A stretch of 64,000 nt of DNA from Clavibacter michiganensis (GTDB lineage: Bacteria; Actinomycetota; Actinomycetes; Actinomycetales; Microbacteriaceae): contig MDHJ01000001.1 in the NCBI GenBank assembly GCA_002150995.1, positions 1,178,001 through 1,242,000 on the forward strand, written 5' to 3'. Positions 38,561 through 48,459 of this stretch are shown piece after piece. A program made the position numbers and the translations under genes. The notes under the pieces were generated by a model, which did not search any database, was not told the origin of the DNA, and worked only from the letters and a program-made list of their open reading frames with translations. How positions within the stretch are numbered: the stretch's first letter is position 1; each line of letters opens with the position of its first letter.

Positions 38561-39514
38561 GTGCTCGACAGCTTCCTCTCCCGCCTGCCCCTGTCCCGCG
38601 AGGGCGTCGACCGCGACGGCCTCACCCGCGACTCGCCGGCCCTGTTCGACGAGCTCTGGGCGGATCCCGGGACGCGCGTCCTCGCCCTGCACGACCGCCG
38701 CGCGCTCGGCGCCGTCGCCGACGGAAGCGCGGCCCTCGACCTCCTGCCGGTCGAGCGGGTGACCGCCGCGACCATCCGCATCTACCTCGGCCGCACGACG
38801 ATCGCGCACGAGGGCGAGCCCGTCGGCACGCCCGTCGTCGCCGCCGTCCTGACCGACGCCGCGGCCGCCGAGCTCGAGCCCGCCGCGGAGCGCTGGCTCG
38901 ACCTCCGCGCCACGGCCGTCCAGCTCGACGACCGCGACGCCGCGCTCTTCACCGGCGCCCTGGCGACCGCCAACTGGCACGCGTCGCACCCCTTCTCCCC
39001 GAAGACGGGCGAGCCGACCGTCGTGGAGCAGGGCGGCTGGGTGCGTCGCGCGCCCTCCGACGGCTCGCAGGTGTTCCCGCGCACCGACGCCGCGGTGATC
39101 ATGGGGGTCGTCGACGCCGACGACCGCCTCCTCCTGGGTGCCAACGCGATGTGGGGAGGCGACCGCTACTCGCTGCTGGCGGGCTTCGTCGAGCCGGGCG
39201 AGTCCTTCGAGGCGGCCGTGAAGCGCGAGGTGCTGGAGGAGTCCGGCGTCACCGTCGAGGACCCGCGGTACCTCGGGAGCCAGCCCTGGCCGTTCCCCGC
39301 GTCCGTGATGGTCGGCTTCCTCACGCGGGTCTCCGCGACGAGCGGGCCGGCGACGCCGGACGGCATCGAGATCATCGACCTGCGCTGGTTCAGCCGGGAG
39401 GAGCTCCAGGCGTCGCTCGGCGAGATCGCTCTGCCCGGCCCGTCGTCCATCGCACGCGCCATCATCGAGGAGTGGTACGGCGGCCCCCTCGAGGACGGCG
39501 AGCGGGAGTGGTGA
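38561..39514 (+). CDS. nudC: NAD(+) diphosphatase (NudC family)
   Basis: NudC hydrolyses NAD(H) to NMN and AMP and removes NAD caps from RNA. The Nudix box (GFVEPGESFEAAVKREVLEESG) is complete except that its exact spacing should be checked, and the family signature SQPWPFPASVMVGF follows it. The N-terminal domain is present, but the zinc ribbon that normally precedes the Nudix domain lacks cysteines (the region reads ANWHASHPFSPKTGEPT). The start is uncertain: GTG 38561 gives 317 aa, while the frame is open back to 38408 through low-complexity sequence. It lies 10 bp upstream of uvrD2 and is probably in one operon with it. Confidence 0.87.
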   Translation: MLDSFLSRLPLSREGVDRDGLTRDSPALFDELWADPGTRVLALHDRRALGAVADGSAALDLLPVERVTAATIRIYLGRTTIAHEGEPVGTPVVAAVLTDAAAAELEPAAERWLDLRATAVQLDDRDAALFTGALATANWHASHPFSPKTGEPTVVEQGGWVRRAPSDGSQVFPRTDAAVIMGVVDADDRLLLGANAMWGGDRYSLLAGFVEPGESFEAAVKREVLEESGVTVEDPRYLGSQPWPFPASVMVGFLTRVSATSGPATPDGIEIIDLRWFSREELQASLGEIALPGPSSIARAIIEEWYGGPLEDGEREW

Positions 39515-39524
39515 CCCGCCGACC

Positions 39525-41404
39525 GTGATCGACCAGCTCGCCCCCGCCTCGCCCGACCCCGCCGGATCCGGTCGCCGACCCGCCCCGACGCCTCCCGTCG
39601 CCGAGCCGGCGGAGGAGGCCCCCACCGCGGAGTCCCTCCTCGACGCGCTCGACGACCAGCAGCGGCTGGCCGCCCAGGCGCTCCTCGGGCCCGTCGTGGT
39701 GCTCGCGGGCGCCGGGACGGGGAAGACGCGCGCCATCACGCACCGCATCGCCTACGGGATCCAGGCGGGGGTCTACCCGCCCGAGCGCGTCATGGCCCTC
39801 ACCTTCACCTCGCGGGCCGCGGCCGAGCTCCGGGGGCGCCTCCGCGAGCTCGGCGCGGGGCCCGTCGCCGCCCGCACCTTCCACGCGGCCGCGCTCAAGC
39901 AGCTCAACTTCTTCTGGCCGCAGGTGGTCGGCGGCACCATGCCCCGGCTCATCGAGAGCAAGGGCCGGATGCTCGGCCACGCCGCTGAGTCGCTGCGCCT
40001 CCGCCTCGACACCGCCGCCCTCCGCGACATGGCCGCCGAGGTCGAGTGGCGCAAGGTGTCGATGACCTCCCTCGAGCAGTACGGCCTCGCGGCCAGGACC
40101 ACCCGGACGCTGCCCCGCAGCTCGACCCCGACCAGGCCGTCGCGCTCCTGCAGGCCTACGAGGACATCAAGGACCAGCGCCGCCAGCTCGACTTCGAGGA
40201 CGTGCTGCTCGCCACCGCCGGGATGATCGAGGCGGAGCCGTGGGTGGCGCAGCAGGTGCGCGAGCAGTACCGGTTCTTCGTGGTCGACGAGTACCAGGAC
40301 GTCTCGCCGCTGCAGCAGACCCTCCTCGACCTCTGGATGGGCGACCGGCGCGACCTCTGCGTGGTCGGCGACGCCAGCCAGACCATCTACTCGTTCGCGG
40401 GCGCGAGGAGCGCCTACCTGCTCGACTTCCCGTCCCGCTTCCCCGAGGCGGCCGTGGTGCGGCTCGAGCGCAACTACCGGTCGACGTCGGGGATCACGGA
40501 GGCGGCGAACCGGCTGATGCGCGGGCGGCCGGGCGCCCTCACCCTCGTCTCGGCGGACGCGGATCCCGACGGCGACGGCACGGGCGCGGCGACCGCGGAA
40601 GGTCGCGGGTCCGCCGCCGCGCCGGGCCGCCGCGCGGGCTTCACGGCGCCGCAGGTGAGCGCGTTCCCGTCCGACGGCGCCGAGGCGCGGGCCGTCGCCG
40701 GCGCCATCGCCCAGCAGATCCAGTCCGGCATCGCCCCCGAGGACATCGCCGTGCTGTACCGCATGAACGGCCAGGCGGCCGTGCTCGAGCAGGCGCTCGG
40801 GGACGCGGGCGTCAGCTACCAGGTGCGGGGGTCGCAGCGGTTCTTCGACCGCGCCGAGGTGAAGCAGGCGCTGCTCGCGCTCCGCGGCGCGTCCGTCTCG
40901 ATCTCGGGCGAGCCGCTGTTCAAGTCGGTGAGCGACGTGCTCCGCGGCCTCGGCTGGAGCCAGCAGCCGCCCGAGCAGCAGGGCGCCGTGCGCGACCGCT
41001 GGGAGTCCCTCGACGCGATCATGGGCCTCGCCGAGCGCATGCCCGCGGGCAGCACGTTCCGCGCCTTCACGGACGAGCTGCTCGAGCGGCAGGCCGGCCA
41101 GCACGAGCCCACCGTCTCCGCGGTGACCCTCGCCACGTTGCACTCCGCCAAGGGCCTCGAGTGGGAGCACGTCTACCTGATGGGGCTCAGCGAGGGGCTG
41201 GTGCCCATCAGCTACGCGCAGACGCTCGAGGCGGTGGACGAGGAGCGGCGCCTCCTCTACGTCGGCATCACGCGCGCGCGCTCCGGGCTCCGGCTGTCGT
41301 GGAGCCGGAGCGGACCGCAGCGGTCGGGCCAGCGGGAGCCGTCGCGGTTCCTGGCAGAGCTCGACACCCGCATAGCGGGTGGGGGCGCGAAGCGCGGCGC
41401 GTGA
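39525..41404 (+). CDS. uvrD2: UvrD2-type ATP-dependent DNA helicase, frame broken near 40097
   Basis: This superfamily 1A helicase matches UvrD2 by position after nudC. Motifs seen: Q motif LDDQQRLAAQ, Walker [74 protein letters not shown] and VGITRARSGLRLS. The frame moves one base at a GG (40096-40097), from SLEQYGLAA to DHPDAAPQLDPDQAVALL. Adding one G restores about 627 aa. The C-terminus stops right after the helicase core, so the HRDC and tetracysteine domains of mycobacterial UvrD2 are absent. The end overlaps the next gene on the other strand by 137 bp. Confidence 0.87.
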
Positions 41405-42185
41405 GGCGGCCCGTGCGCACGTCGAGCACCACCTGGTGGCCGTCGAGCGCGTTCCCGCCGCCGGTGAGCAGCCGGTCGACGGGCCGCGCCGCGAGGGCGG
41501 CGAGCTCCGCGGGCACGAGCCCCGCGTCGGACCCGCTGTCGCGGCCGAGCAGCTGCGTCGCCATGGCGGGCCACGCCGGGTCCGCGTCGCGGCGCGCGAG
41601 GTCGAGGCAGTAGCAGCAGACCGTCCTCCCGGGCTCCACGAGCGGGCCCACCGTCGCCTGCCGGTCCCCGAGCACGACCGGCAGGTGCGGCACGTCCTCC
41701 CGGGACCAGCGGCCGTAGACGGCCGGGGCGATGGCGAAGTGGGCGACGACGACGGCCAGGGCGGTGCGCGGATCCGCGTCCTCGGCGGGGTGCGGGCGCC
41801 GCACGCCGTGCCCGGCGCGCACGAGGGCGTCCGCCACGAGCTGCGCGGTGGGGCCGACGCCCACCACCGCGACCGGGCCGGTTCGGGGATGTCGTCCGGC
41901 GGACGCCCCGTCCGGATCGGGTGCGGCGACGCTGGGGTCGCGCGGGGGCACGAGCGCCGGCCGCACCAGGTCGAGGAGCTGCGTCACCTGCGCCGGCGTC
42001 GCGCCCTCCGTCGCGGCGATCATGTCCAGCCCGCCGCGGCTGATGCCGTGCCGGAGGGCGTCGAGGAGGCGTTCGTCGAGCCGGGAGACGGCCGTGAGGA
42101 CCACGGGCGGGCGGTCGACGCCGATCTGGAGGGAGTCCGGCGTGCGCCAGACGAGCGGGAGGCGGGGATCGAGTCGGATGGCCAT
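41268..42185 (-). CDS. TOMM leader-binding/cyclodehydratase-like protein
   Basis: The 305-aa protein begins MAIRLDPRLPLVWRTPDSLQIG, a start shared with the 'TOMM precursor leader peptide-binding' and Rv3196-like families. The N-terminal part (to about residue 85) resembles a winged-helix/RRE-like domain. The rest resembles an E1/ThiF-like fold with VAVVGVGPTAQLVADALVRAG, a CCYCLDLARR cysteine pair and HPLCGCRALPG near the end. There is no YcaO, dehydrogenase or precursor peptide gene nearby, so a RiPP role is doubtful. In actinobacteria a homologue commonly sits next to uvrD2 and a DUF2342 protease, so it is probably a housekeeping gene of unknown function. Confidence 0.65.
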   Translation of the reverse strand: MAIRLDPRLPLVWRTPDSLQIGVDRPPVVLTAVSRLDERLLDALRHGISRGGLDMIAATEGATPAQVTQLLDLVRPALVPPRDPSVAAPDPDGASAGRHPRTGPVAVVGVGPTAQLVADALVRAGHGVRRPHPAEDADPRTALAVVVAHFAIAPAVYGRWSREDVPHLPVVLGDRQATVGPLVEPGRTVCCYCLDLARRDADPAWPAMATQLLGRDSGSDAGLVPAELAALAARPVDRLLTGGGNALDGHQVVLDVRTGRLTRRASRPHPLCGCRALPGTATAPAGPTAAVRSGSTTAGARSARA

Positions 42186-42301
42186 GGGCGCGGAGAGTGC
42201 CCGACGGCCGAGACGCGCGCGGGGCGCATCCACAGGCGGGCATGCACGCGGGGCCGGCACCGCCAGTGCAGTGCCGGCCCCGGCTTGGCGTGCTCGTCGC
42301 G

Positions 42302-43719
42302 TCAGACGGGGCGGGGGTCCGTCCCGTCGGCGCCGTCGTCCGGTCCGTCGTCGGGCGTCGTGCCCGGTTCGGTGGCGCGGCCCTGGCCGTCCTCCACCGG
42401 ACGTCCGGCGTCGGATCCGCTCAGCAGGTCCTCGAGGGCCTGGTCGACCTCGTCGGGCTCCGGATCGCCCTGTGTGAGGCGCTGCACGAGCGCCTGCGGG
42501 GAGTCGATGTCCTCGGAGGTGGGGAGGACGTCCGGGTGCGACCACAGCGCGTCGCGCTGCTCGGCGCCCACCCCGTCGGACACGGCCTGCCACATGGCGG
42601 CCGCCTCGCGGAGGCGGCGCGGGCGGAGCTCGAGGCCGACGAGGGTGGCGAAGGCGGACTCGGCGGGGCCGCCGGTCGCGCGGCGGCGGCGGACCGTCTC
42701 GGCGATGGCCGACGCGCGGGGGAGCCGGACGGTGGCGGCGGCCGTGACCACGTCCACCCATCCCTCGATGAGGGCGAGCATGGTCTCGAGCCGGGCCAGG
42801 GCGGCGAGCTGCGCGTCCGTCTTCGGCGGGATGAGGGAGCCGTCGACCATCGCCTGCCGGAGCTCCTCGGGGTTCGACGGGTCGAAGCCCTCCGCGAGCG
42901 ACTCGAGCCGCTCGGTGTCGATGTGCACGCCCTTCGCGAACTCGGTGATGGAGGAGATGAGCTGCAGGCGGAGCCAGCGCGCGTGCCGGAAGAGGCGCGC
43001 GTGGGCGAGCTCGCGCACGGCCAGGTAGATCTGCACCTGGTCCTCGGACACGTCGAGCCCGGATCCGTACGCCGCCACGTTCTGGGGCAGGAGCGCGGCC
43101 TGCTGGTCGTCGAGGAGAGGGATGCCAACGTCGCCGCCGGAGACGACCTCCGTGGAGAGCTGCCCCACGACCTGGCCGAGCTGCATGGCGAAGAGCGTGC
43201 CGCCGAGGTTCCGCATCATGCGCCCGGCGCCGGCGACCATGCCCTGCATCTCCTCGGGCGCGTTCTGCTGCAGGACGTCGGTGAGGGAGTCGGCGATGCT
43301 GAGGGCGACCGGCTCGGCGAGCTGCGTCCACACGGGCATCGTGAGCTCGGTCCACTGCGCGCGGGTGATGAGGCGCGGGGCGACCGTGAGCTGGCTCACG
43401 TACGTGACCTCGTCGAGCCAGAGGGCCGCGACCTGGAACGCCTGGTCGAGGGGGGCGGAGGCGTCCGCGGTCACCTGGGTCTGCTCGGCGGCCGCGAGCT
43501 GCCGCGCGCCCTCGCGGGCGACCTTCCAGTCGACGCCGTCCCCGGTGCTGCTGAGCGCGCCCTGCAGCTGCGCGAGGAGCTGGCGCACCATCTCCGGGTC
43601 CTGCGGCAGGCCCGCCGCGCCCGCGAGCTTCTCGGGGTCGATCTGCCCGTCGGCGCCGAGGAACCGCCCGAGCATGCGGCGGAACTCGTCCTCGGGATTC
43701 GGGTGGGCTCGTCGGCCAT
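42302..43719 (-). CDS. zinc-dependent metalloprotease DUF2342, frame broken near 43706
   Basis: This actinobacterial family folds like a minimal metallopeptidase. The 472-aa restored protein contains the conserved VRELAHARLF segment (ExxH-type zinc site), preceded by the Gln/Leu-rich LGGTLFAMQLGQVVGQLS region and followed by HIDTERLES and a long helical C-terminus. The end is acidic and Gly/Asp/Pro-rich. ATG 43719 begins MADEP and needs one extra C at the CCC run (plus strand 43705-43707) to continue HPNPEDEFRRMLGRFLGADG. Without it the frame is lost within ten residues. TAGCGT on the minus strand (43782-43777) is a likely -10 box. It lies beside ylbL and the TOMM-like gene, a conserved arrangement. 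Confidence 0.85.
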
Positions 43720-43776
43720 GGAGGGTCTCCCGGGGGGTCGGAGGGGGCGGATCGCGGGGTCGCGACCCGTGCGACC

Positions 43777-43822
43777 ACGCTAGCCCGCGCCCACGGGAAA
43801 CCCATCCGCATTCGCCTAGGCT
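43777..43822. promoter_or_regulatory. divergent promoters of the DUF2342 and ylbL genes
   Basis: Minus-strand TAGCGT at 43782-43777 and plus-strand TAGGCT at 43817-43822 lie back to back in the 212-bp gap. Both transcripts would have leaders of roughly 50-100 nt. Confidence 0.45.
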
Positions 43823-43931
43823 GAGCCCTCGCGGCTTCCGCCCGCCGCGAACAGCGGCCGTGGGGCCGCCTGAGAACCCGACGCGCGGCCGCATCCCGGC
43901 CCATCGCGCGCCCCGACCGCGAGGACCCCGG

Positions 43932-45022
43932 ATGAGCCTGTTCGCCCAGCACGCCCCCGCGCACCCCGGCCCCCGCGCCGCCGCCGGGTCGGCCGCGTGC
44001 TCGCGGGCGCCGGCGCCGTGCTCGCCCTGGCACTCGGCCTGCTGCCCTCGCCGTACGTCATCGAGCAGCCGGGCCCCGTCTTCGACACGCTCGGCACGAG
44101 CGACCACGAGGGCACGGAGCGACCCCTCATCTCCATCCCGGACCGCACCACCTACCCGACCGACGGCCGCCTCGACATGCTCACGGTCAGCGTGGTCGGC
44201 AACCCGGCGCAGCGCCCCGACTGGTTCCAGGTGGTCTCGGCCTGGCTCGACCCGAGCCGCAGCGTCGTGCCGATGGAGGCGGTGTTCCCCGCCGACCAGA
44301 CCGCCGAGGAGCGCGACGCCCAGAACCAGGTGCAGATGACCGACTCGCAGCAGGACGCGGTCGCCGCGGCCCTCACGGAGCTCGGCATCGACGTGCCGCG
44401 GACCCTGCAGGTGCAGAGCGTCCTCGACGGCTCCCCGGCGGCGGGCCCCCTGCGGACGGGCGACGCCATCCGCACCGTCGACGGCGCCGACGTGGTCGAC
44501 CTCGCCGACCTCCAGGCCCGCGTGGCCGAGGCGGGAACCGCCACGGCGCTGTCCTTCGGGATCACGCGCGACGGCCAGGAGAGCACCGTCGAGGTGACGC
44601 CGGCGGAGCGCGACGGCCGTCCGGTCATCGGGATCGTCACCTCCACGGCGTACGAGTTCCCGTTCGAGGTCGACATCCAGCTCGACGACGTCGGCGGGCC
44701 GAGCGCGGGGATGATGTTCGCGCTCGGGATCATGGACAAGCTCGAGGAGGGCTCGCTCACCGGCGGGCACGCCATCGCGGGCACGGGCACGATCGACGCG
44801 GGCGGCACCGTCGGGCCCATCGGCGGCATCCGCCAGAAGCTGTTCGGCGCGGAGCACGCGGGGGCCGAGTACTTCCTCGCCCCGGCCGAGAACTGCGACG
44901 AGGTCCGCGGGCACGTGCCGGACGGGCTGCGCGTCTTCTCCGTCCGGACGCTCGACGACTCGCTGGCCGCGCTCGACGCCGTCTCCTCCGGCGGGGACCT
45001 GGCCGCGCTGCCCACCTGCTGA
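43932..45022 (+). CDS. YlbL/PDZ-Lon (S16) family membrane protease, frame broken near 43974
   Basis: The restored 363-aa protein has a short cytosolic N-terminus (MSLFAQHAPAHPG), an Arg-rich stretch and one membrane span (VLAGAGAVLALALGLLPSP). An extracytoplasmic PDZ domain follows (about residues 140-215; SVLDGSPAAGPLRTGDAI), and then a Lon-type S16 domain. The catalytic Ser is in DDVGGPSAGMMFAL and the Lys in GGIRQKLFGAE. ATG 43932 needs one extra C at the CCCCC run 43970-43974 to join GRVLAGAG. Members are thought to degrade secreted or membrane proteins. It lies between the DUF2342 and UPF0182 genes, as in many actinobacteria. Confidence 0.87.
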
Positions 45023-45119
45023 GGACGACCGGGCCGACCGGGACCGGCCCCGATCGAGAGGGCCCCCTTACCAGATCGGGACCCCTGATCGCTCGCAGGC
45101 TCCTGGCAAGGGCCCCGCC

Positions 45120-45125
45120 TAGGAT
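45120..45125 (+). promoter_or_regulatory. -10 box of the UPF0182 gene
   Basis: TAGGAT lies 36 bases upstream of GTG 45161, giving a leader of about 30 nt. Confidence 0.45.
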
Positions 45126-45160
45126 GAGGGCTCCGCTGTCCCCGACTCTGAGGCACACAC

Positions 45161-48104
45161 GTGACAAGCACATCCGCCCGGCCCTCCAGACGGAGCCGAG
45201 CCCCCCTCGCCATCACCGCGGCCATCATCGCCGCCCTCGTGATCGCGTTCTTCATCTTCGCCGGCTTCTACGCCGACGTCCTCTGGTACGACCAGCTGGG
45301 CTACCTGGGAGTGCTGCTGACGCAGTGGGGCGCGGGCATCGCGCTGTTCCTCGTCGGGTTCCTCGCCATGGCCGTCCCGGTGTTCGTCAGCATCCAGGTG
45401 GCGTACCGCTCCCGGCCGGTCTACGCGAAGCTCAACTCGCAGCTCGACCGCTACCAGCAGGTCGTCGAGCCGCTGCGTCGCCTCGCGATGTTCGCGATCC
45501 CCGCCGTCTTCGGCCTCTTCGCCGGCGTCTCGGCGTCGAGCGGGTGGCAGCGCACGCTGCTGTGGCTGAACCGCACGCCCGCCGGCACGACGGACCCGCA
45601 GTTCGGGCTGGACGTGTCGTTCTACATGTTCGAGCTGCCCTTCTACACGCGGTCGTCGGCTTCGCCTCGGCCGTGGTCATCATCTCGATGCTCGGCGTCC
45701 TCGCCACCAGCTACCTCTACGGCGCCGTGCGCTTCACGGGCCGCGAGGTGCGCATCTCGAAGAGCTCTCGCATCCAGATCGCCATCACGGCGGGCGTCTA
45801 CTTCCTGCTGCAGGGCGTGAGCATCTGGCTCGACCAGTACTCCTCGGTCGTCAACCAGGCCAACGGGCAGCTCATCACGGGTGCCGCGTACTCCGACGTG
45901 AACGCGGTCATCCCGGGTCGCGCGATCCTCGCCGGCATCGCCGCCGTCGTCGCGCTGCTGTTCATCGTCACGGCGGTCATCGGCCGCTGGCGCCTGCCGA
46001 TCATCGGCACCGCCGGTCTCATCGTCAGCAGCATCCTCATCGGCACGGCCTACCCGGCCGTCGTGCAGCGCTTCCAGGTGGAGCCGAACGAGCGGGCCTA
46101 CGAGGCGCCGTTCCTCGAGCGCAACATCGAGGCGACCCGCGCGGCCTACGGGCTCGCGGACATCGAGGAGATCCCCTACGACGCGACCACGGACACCACG
46201 CCCGGCGCGCTCCGCGAGGACGCCGCGACCACCGCGAACATCCGCATCCTCGACCCGCCGTCGTGGGCGACGCCTTCAGCCAGCTGCAGCAGTTCCGCCA
46301 GTACTACCAGTTCGGCGACAACCTCGACGTCGACCGGTACCAGATCGACGGCCGCGTGCAGGACACGGTGGTCGCGGTGCGCGAGCTCAGCCCCACCAAC
46401 ACGGGCACCTCGTGGGTCAACCAGCACCTCGTGTACACGCACGGCTACTCGCTGGTCGCCGCCTACGGCACCCAGCGCACGAGCGACGGCCAGCCGGTCT
46501 TCCTCGAGTCCGGCATCCCGGCCTCGGGCGACCTCGGCGACTTCGAGCCCCGCGTGTACTTCGGCGAGAACTCGCCCGACTACTCCATCGTCGGCGGCCC
46601 CGAGTCCGGCGACAAGGTCGAGCTCGACTACCCGTCGGGCGAGGACGGCGCGGACGAGACGTACACGACGTTCCAGGGGAACGGCGGCCCGAAGGTCGAC
46701 AACGTGTTCAAGCGCCTCATCTACGCGCTCAAGTTCCAGTCGGAGCAGATCTTCCTCGCGAGCCAGGTCAACGACCAGTCGCAGATCCTGTACGACCGCG
46801 ACCCGGCGCAGCGCGTCGGCAAGGTGGCGCCGTACCTGACCATCGACAAGGACCCGTACCCCAGCGTGGTCGACGGCCGCGTCGTGTGGATCGTGGACGG
46901 CTACACGACGAGCGACCAGTACCCGTACTCGGAGCGCCAGGACATGAGCCGCCTCATCGCGGACTCGCAGCAGACGCAGCCGCTCGTGCCGACGGACCGG
47001 ATCAACTACATCCGCAACTCGGTGAAGGCGACCGTGGACGCGTACGACGGCAAGGTCACGCTCTACGCGTGGGACACCGACGACCCGATCCTCAAGACCT
47101 GGCAGAAGGTGTTCCCCTCGACCCTCGAGCCGATCTCGGACATCTCGGGCGAGCTCATGAGCCACCTGCGCTTCCCGGCCGACATGTTCAAGGTGCAGCG
47201 CGCGGTCCTCGGCAAGTATCACGTGACCGACCCGGGCTCGATCTACTCGAACCAGGACCTCTGGACCACGCCGAACGACCCGACCGCGACAACGGACCCG
47301 GGCACGACCGCGAGCCTCCAGCCGCCGTACTACCTGACCATGCAGATGCCGGGCCAGGACGAGCCGAAGTTCTCGCTGTACACGACCTTCATCCCGCCGG
47401 CCACGCAGGACACCGCCCGGAGCGTGCTCACGGGCTACCTCGGGGTCGACTCGGACGCGGGGAGCACAGCGGGCGAGAAGGCGCCGGACTACGGGAAGCT
47501 GCGCCTGCTGACGCTGCCGAACGACGACACCATCCCGGCACCCACGCAGATCCAGAACAACTTCAACTCCGACACGAACGTGGCGAACCAGCTCAACCTG
47601 CTGGAGCGCGGCGGCCGCACCTCCGTGGTGCGCGGCAACCTGCTGACGCTCCCGGTCGGTGGCGGCCTGCTGTACGTGCAGCCCGTGTACGTCCGCTCCA
47701 CGGGCGACACGAGCTACCCGCTGCTCCGCAAGGTGCTGGTGGCGTTCGGCGACAAGATCGCGTTCGAGGACACGCTGGACGCGGCCCTCGACAGCATCTT
47801 CGAGGGGGACTCGGGTGCCACGGCCGGTGACGAGGGCGTGCCCACCACGCCCGTGACCGACGACGGCACCGGCACCGACGACGGGTCGACCGACGGGGAG
47901 ACGGGTTCCACCCCGACGCCCACGCCGACGACGCCCGCCGCTCCGGCGCAGGACGTGCAGGCGGCGCTGGCCGCGGCCGGCCAGGCGCTGCAGGACCGCG
48001 AGGCGGCCTACGCGGCCAACGACCTCGTGGCGGCGGCGCAGGCCGACCAGCGGCTCACCGAGGCGCTGGCACGGGCCATCGAGCTGGGCGGCGCCGAGCA
48101 GTAG
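45161..48104 (+). CDS. UPF0182 family large membrane protein, two frame breaks
   Basis: The restored product is about 981 aa. It has seven N-terminal membrane spans (from ITAAIIAALVIAFFIFAGFYADVLWYDQLGYL to GTAGLIVSSILIGTAYP). A large extracytoplasmic domain follows with the conserved NQHLVYTHGYS, LIYALKFQSEQIF, DGYTTSDQYPYS and HLRFPADMFKVQ segments, and then a Thr/Pro/Gly-rich linker and a helical tail. It is present in most actinobacteria but of unknown function. Two sites each lack one base: near 45646 (FYMFELPFY to AVVGFASAVV) and near 46258 (NIRILDP to VVGDAFSQLQQF). Both repairs are +1 C/G. The start is GTG 45161. Confidence 0.88.
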
Positions 48105-48116
48105 CCCGGCGGCCCA

Positions 48117-48166
48117 CGAGACGGCCCGGTGGCCCCGCGATGCGGGTGCTGCCGGGGCCGTCCTCG
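48117..48166 (+). terminator. hairpin after the UPF0182 gene
   Basis: CGAGACGGCCCGG pairs with CCGGGGCCGTCCTCG with two single-base bulges, 13 bp after the stop. Confidence 0.65.
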
Positions 48167-48229
48167 TCGTGAGGGAGTGACGGAGCCACCCGAGCGGGCC
48201 GAGTGGTCACGAGCGCCCCGGAGGTCTGG

Positions 48230-48235
48230 TAATGT
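48230..48235 (+). promoter_or_regulatory. -10 box of the initiator tRNA gene
   Basis: TAATGT in a locally AT-rich stretch lies 12 bases before the tRNA 5' end. Confidence 0.5.
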
Positions 48236-48246
48236 ATTCCTCGTAG

Positions 48247-48320
48247 CGCGGGGTGGAGCAGTTCGGTAGCTCGCTGGGCTCATAACCCAGAGGTCGTAGG
48301 TTCAAATCCTGCCCCCGCAA
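48247..48320 (+). tRNA. initiator tRNA-fMet (CAT)
   Basis: All four arms can be drawn: acceptor CGCGGGG/CCCCGCA, D-arm GAGC/GCTC with an AGTTCGGTA loop, anticodon stem CTGGG/CCCAG with loop CTCATAA, and T-arm GTAGG-TTCAAAT-CCTGC. The first acceptor base C1 cannot pair with A72, and the anticodon stem has three consecutive G-C pairs. Both are hallmarks of bacterial initiator tRNA. CCA is not encoded. A strong terminator hairpin follows seven bases later, so it is a single-gene transcript. Confidence 0.97.
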
Positions 48321-48326
48321 CAAGAT

Positions 48327-48357
48327 GAAGGCCCGGTCTCCTCGAGACCGGGCCTTC
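48327..48357 (+). terminator. terminator of the tRNA gene
   Basis: GAAGGCCCGGTCTC pairs perfectly with GAGACCGGGCCTTC around a CTC loop. Confidence 0.85.
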
Positions 48358-48368
48358 TGCGTGTCCGG

Positions 48369-48432
48369 GGGTCGTGTTCCCCGAAGGTCGTATTCCCCAG
48401 CGGTCGTGTTCCCCGGCGGGTGCGTTCCCCGA
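48369..48432. repeat. four tandem 16-bp repeats
   Basis: Four consecutive 16-bp units (48369-48384, 48385-48400, 48401-48416, 48417-48432) have the consensus nGGTCGTGTTCCCCGn. They fill the convergent gap between the tRNA terminator and the peroxiredoxin stop and are not coding. Confidence 0.85.
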
Positions 48433-48459
48433 GGGGGCGCAGGCGCCCCCCCCGTGTCG

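Noticed and set aside
42302-44914. An 870-codon minus-strand frame spanning DUF2342 and the region opposite ylbL
   Set aside because: Only the part up to 43719 shows the DUF2342 family. Upstream residues are antisense to ylbL and low complexity.
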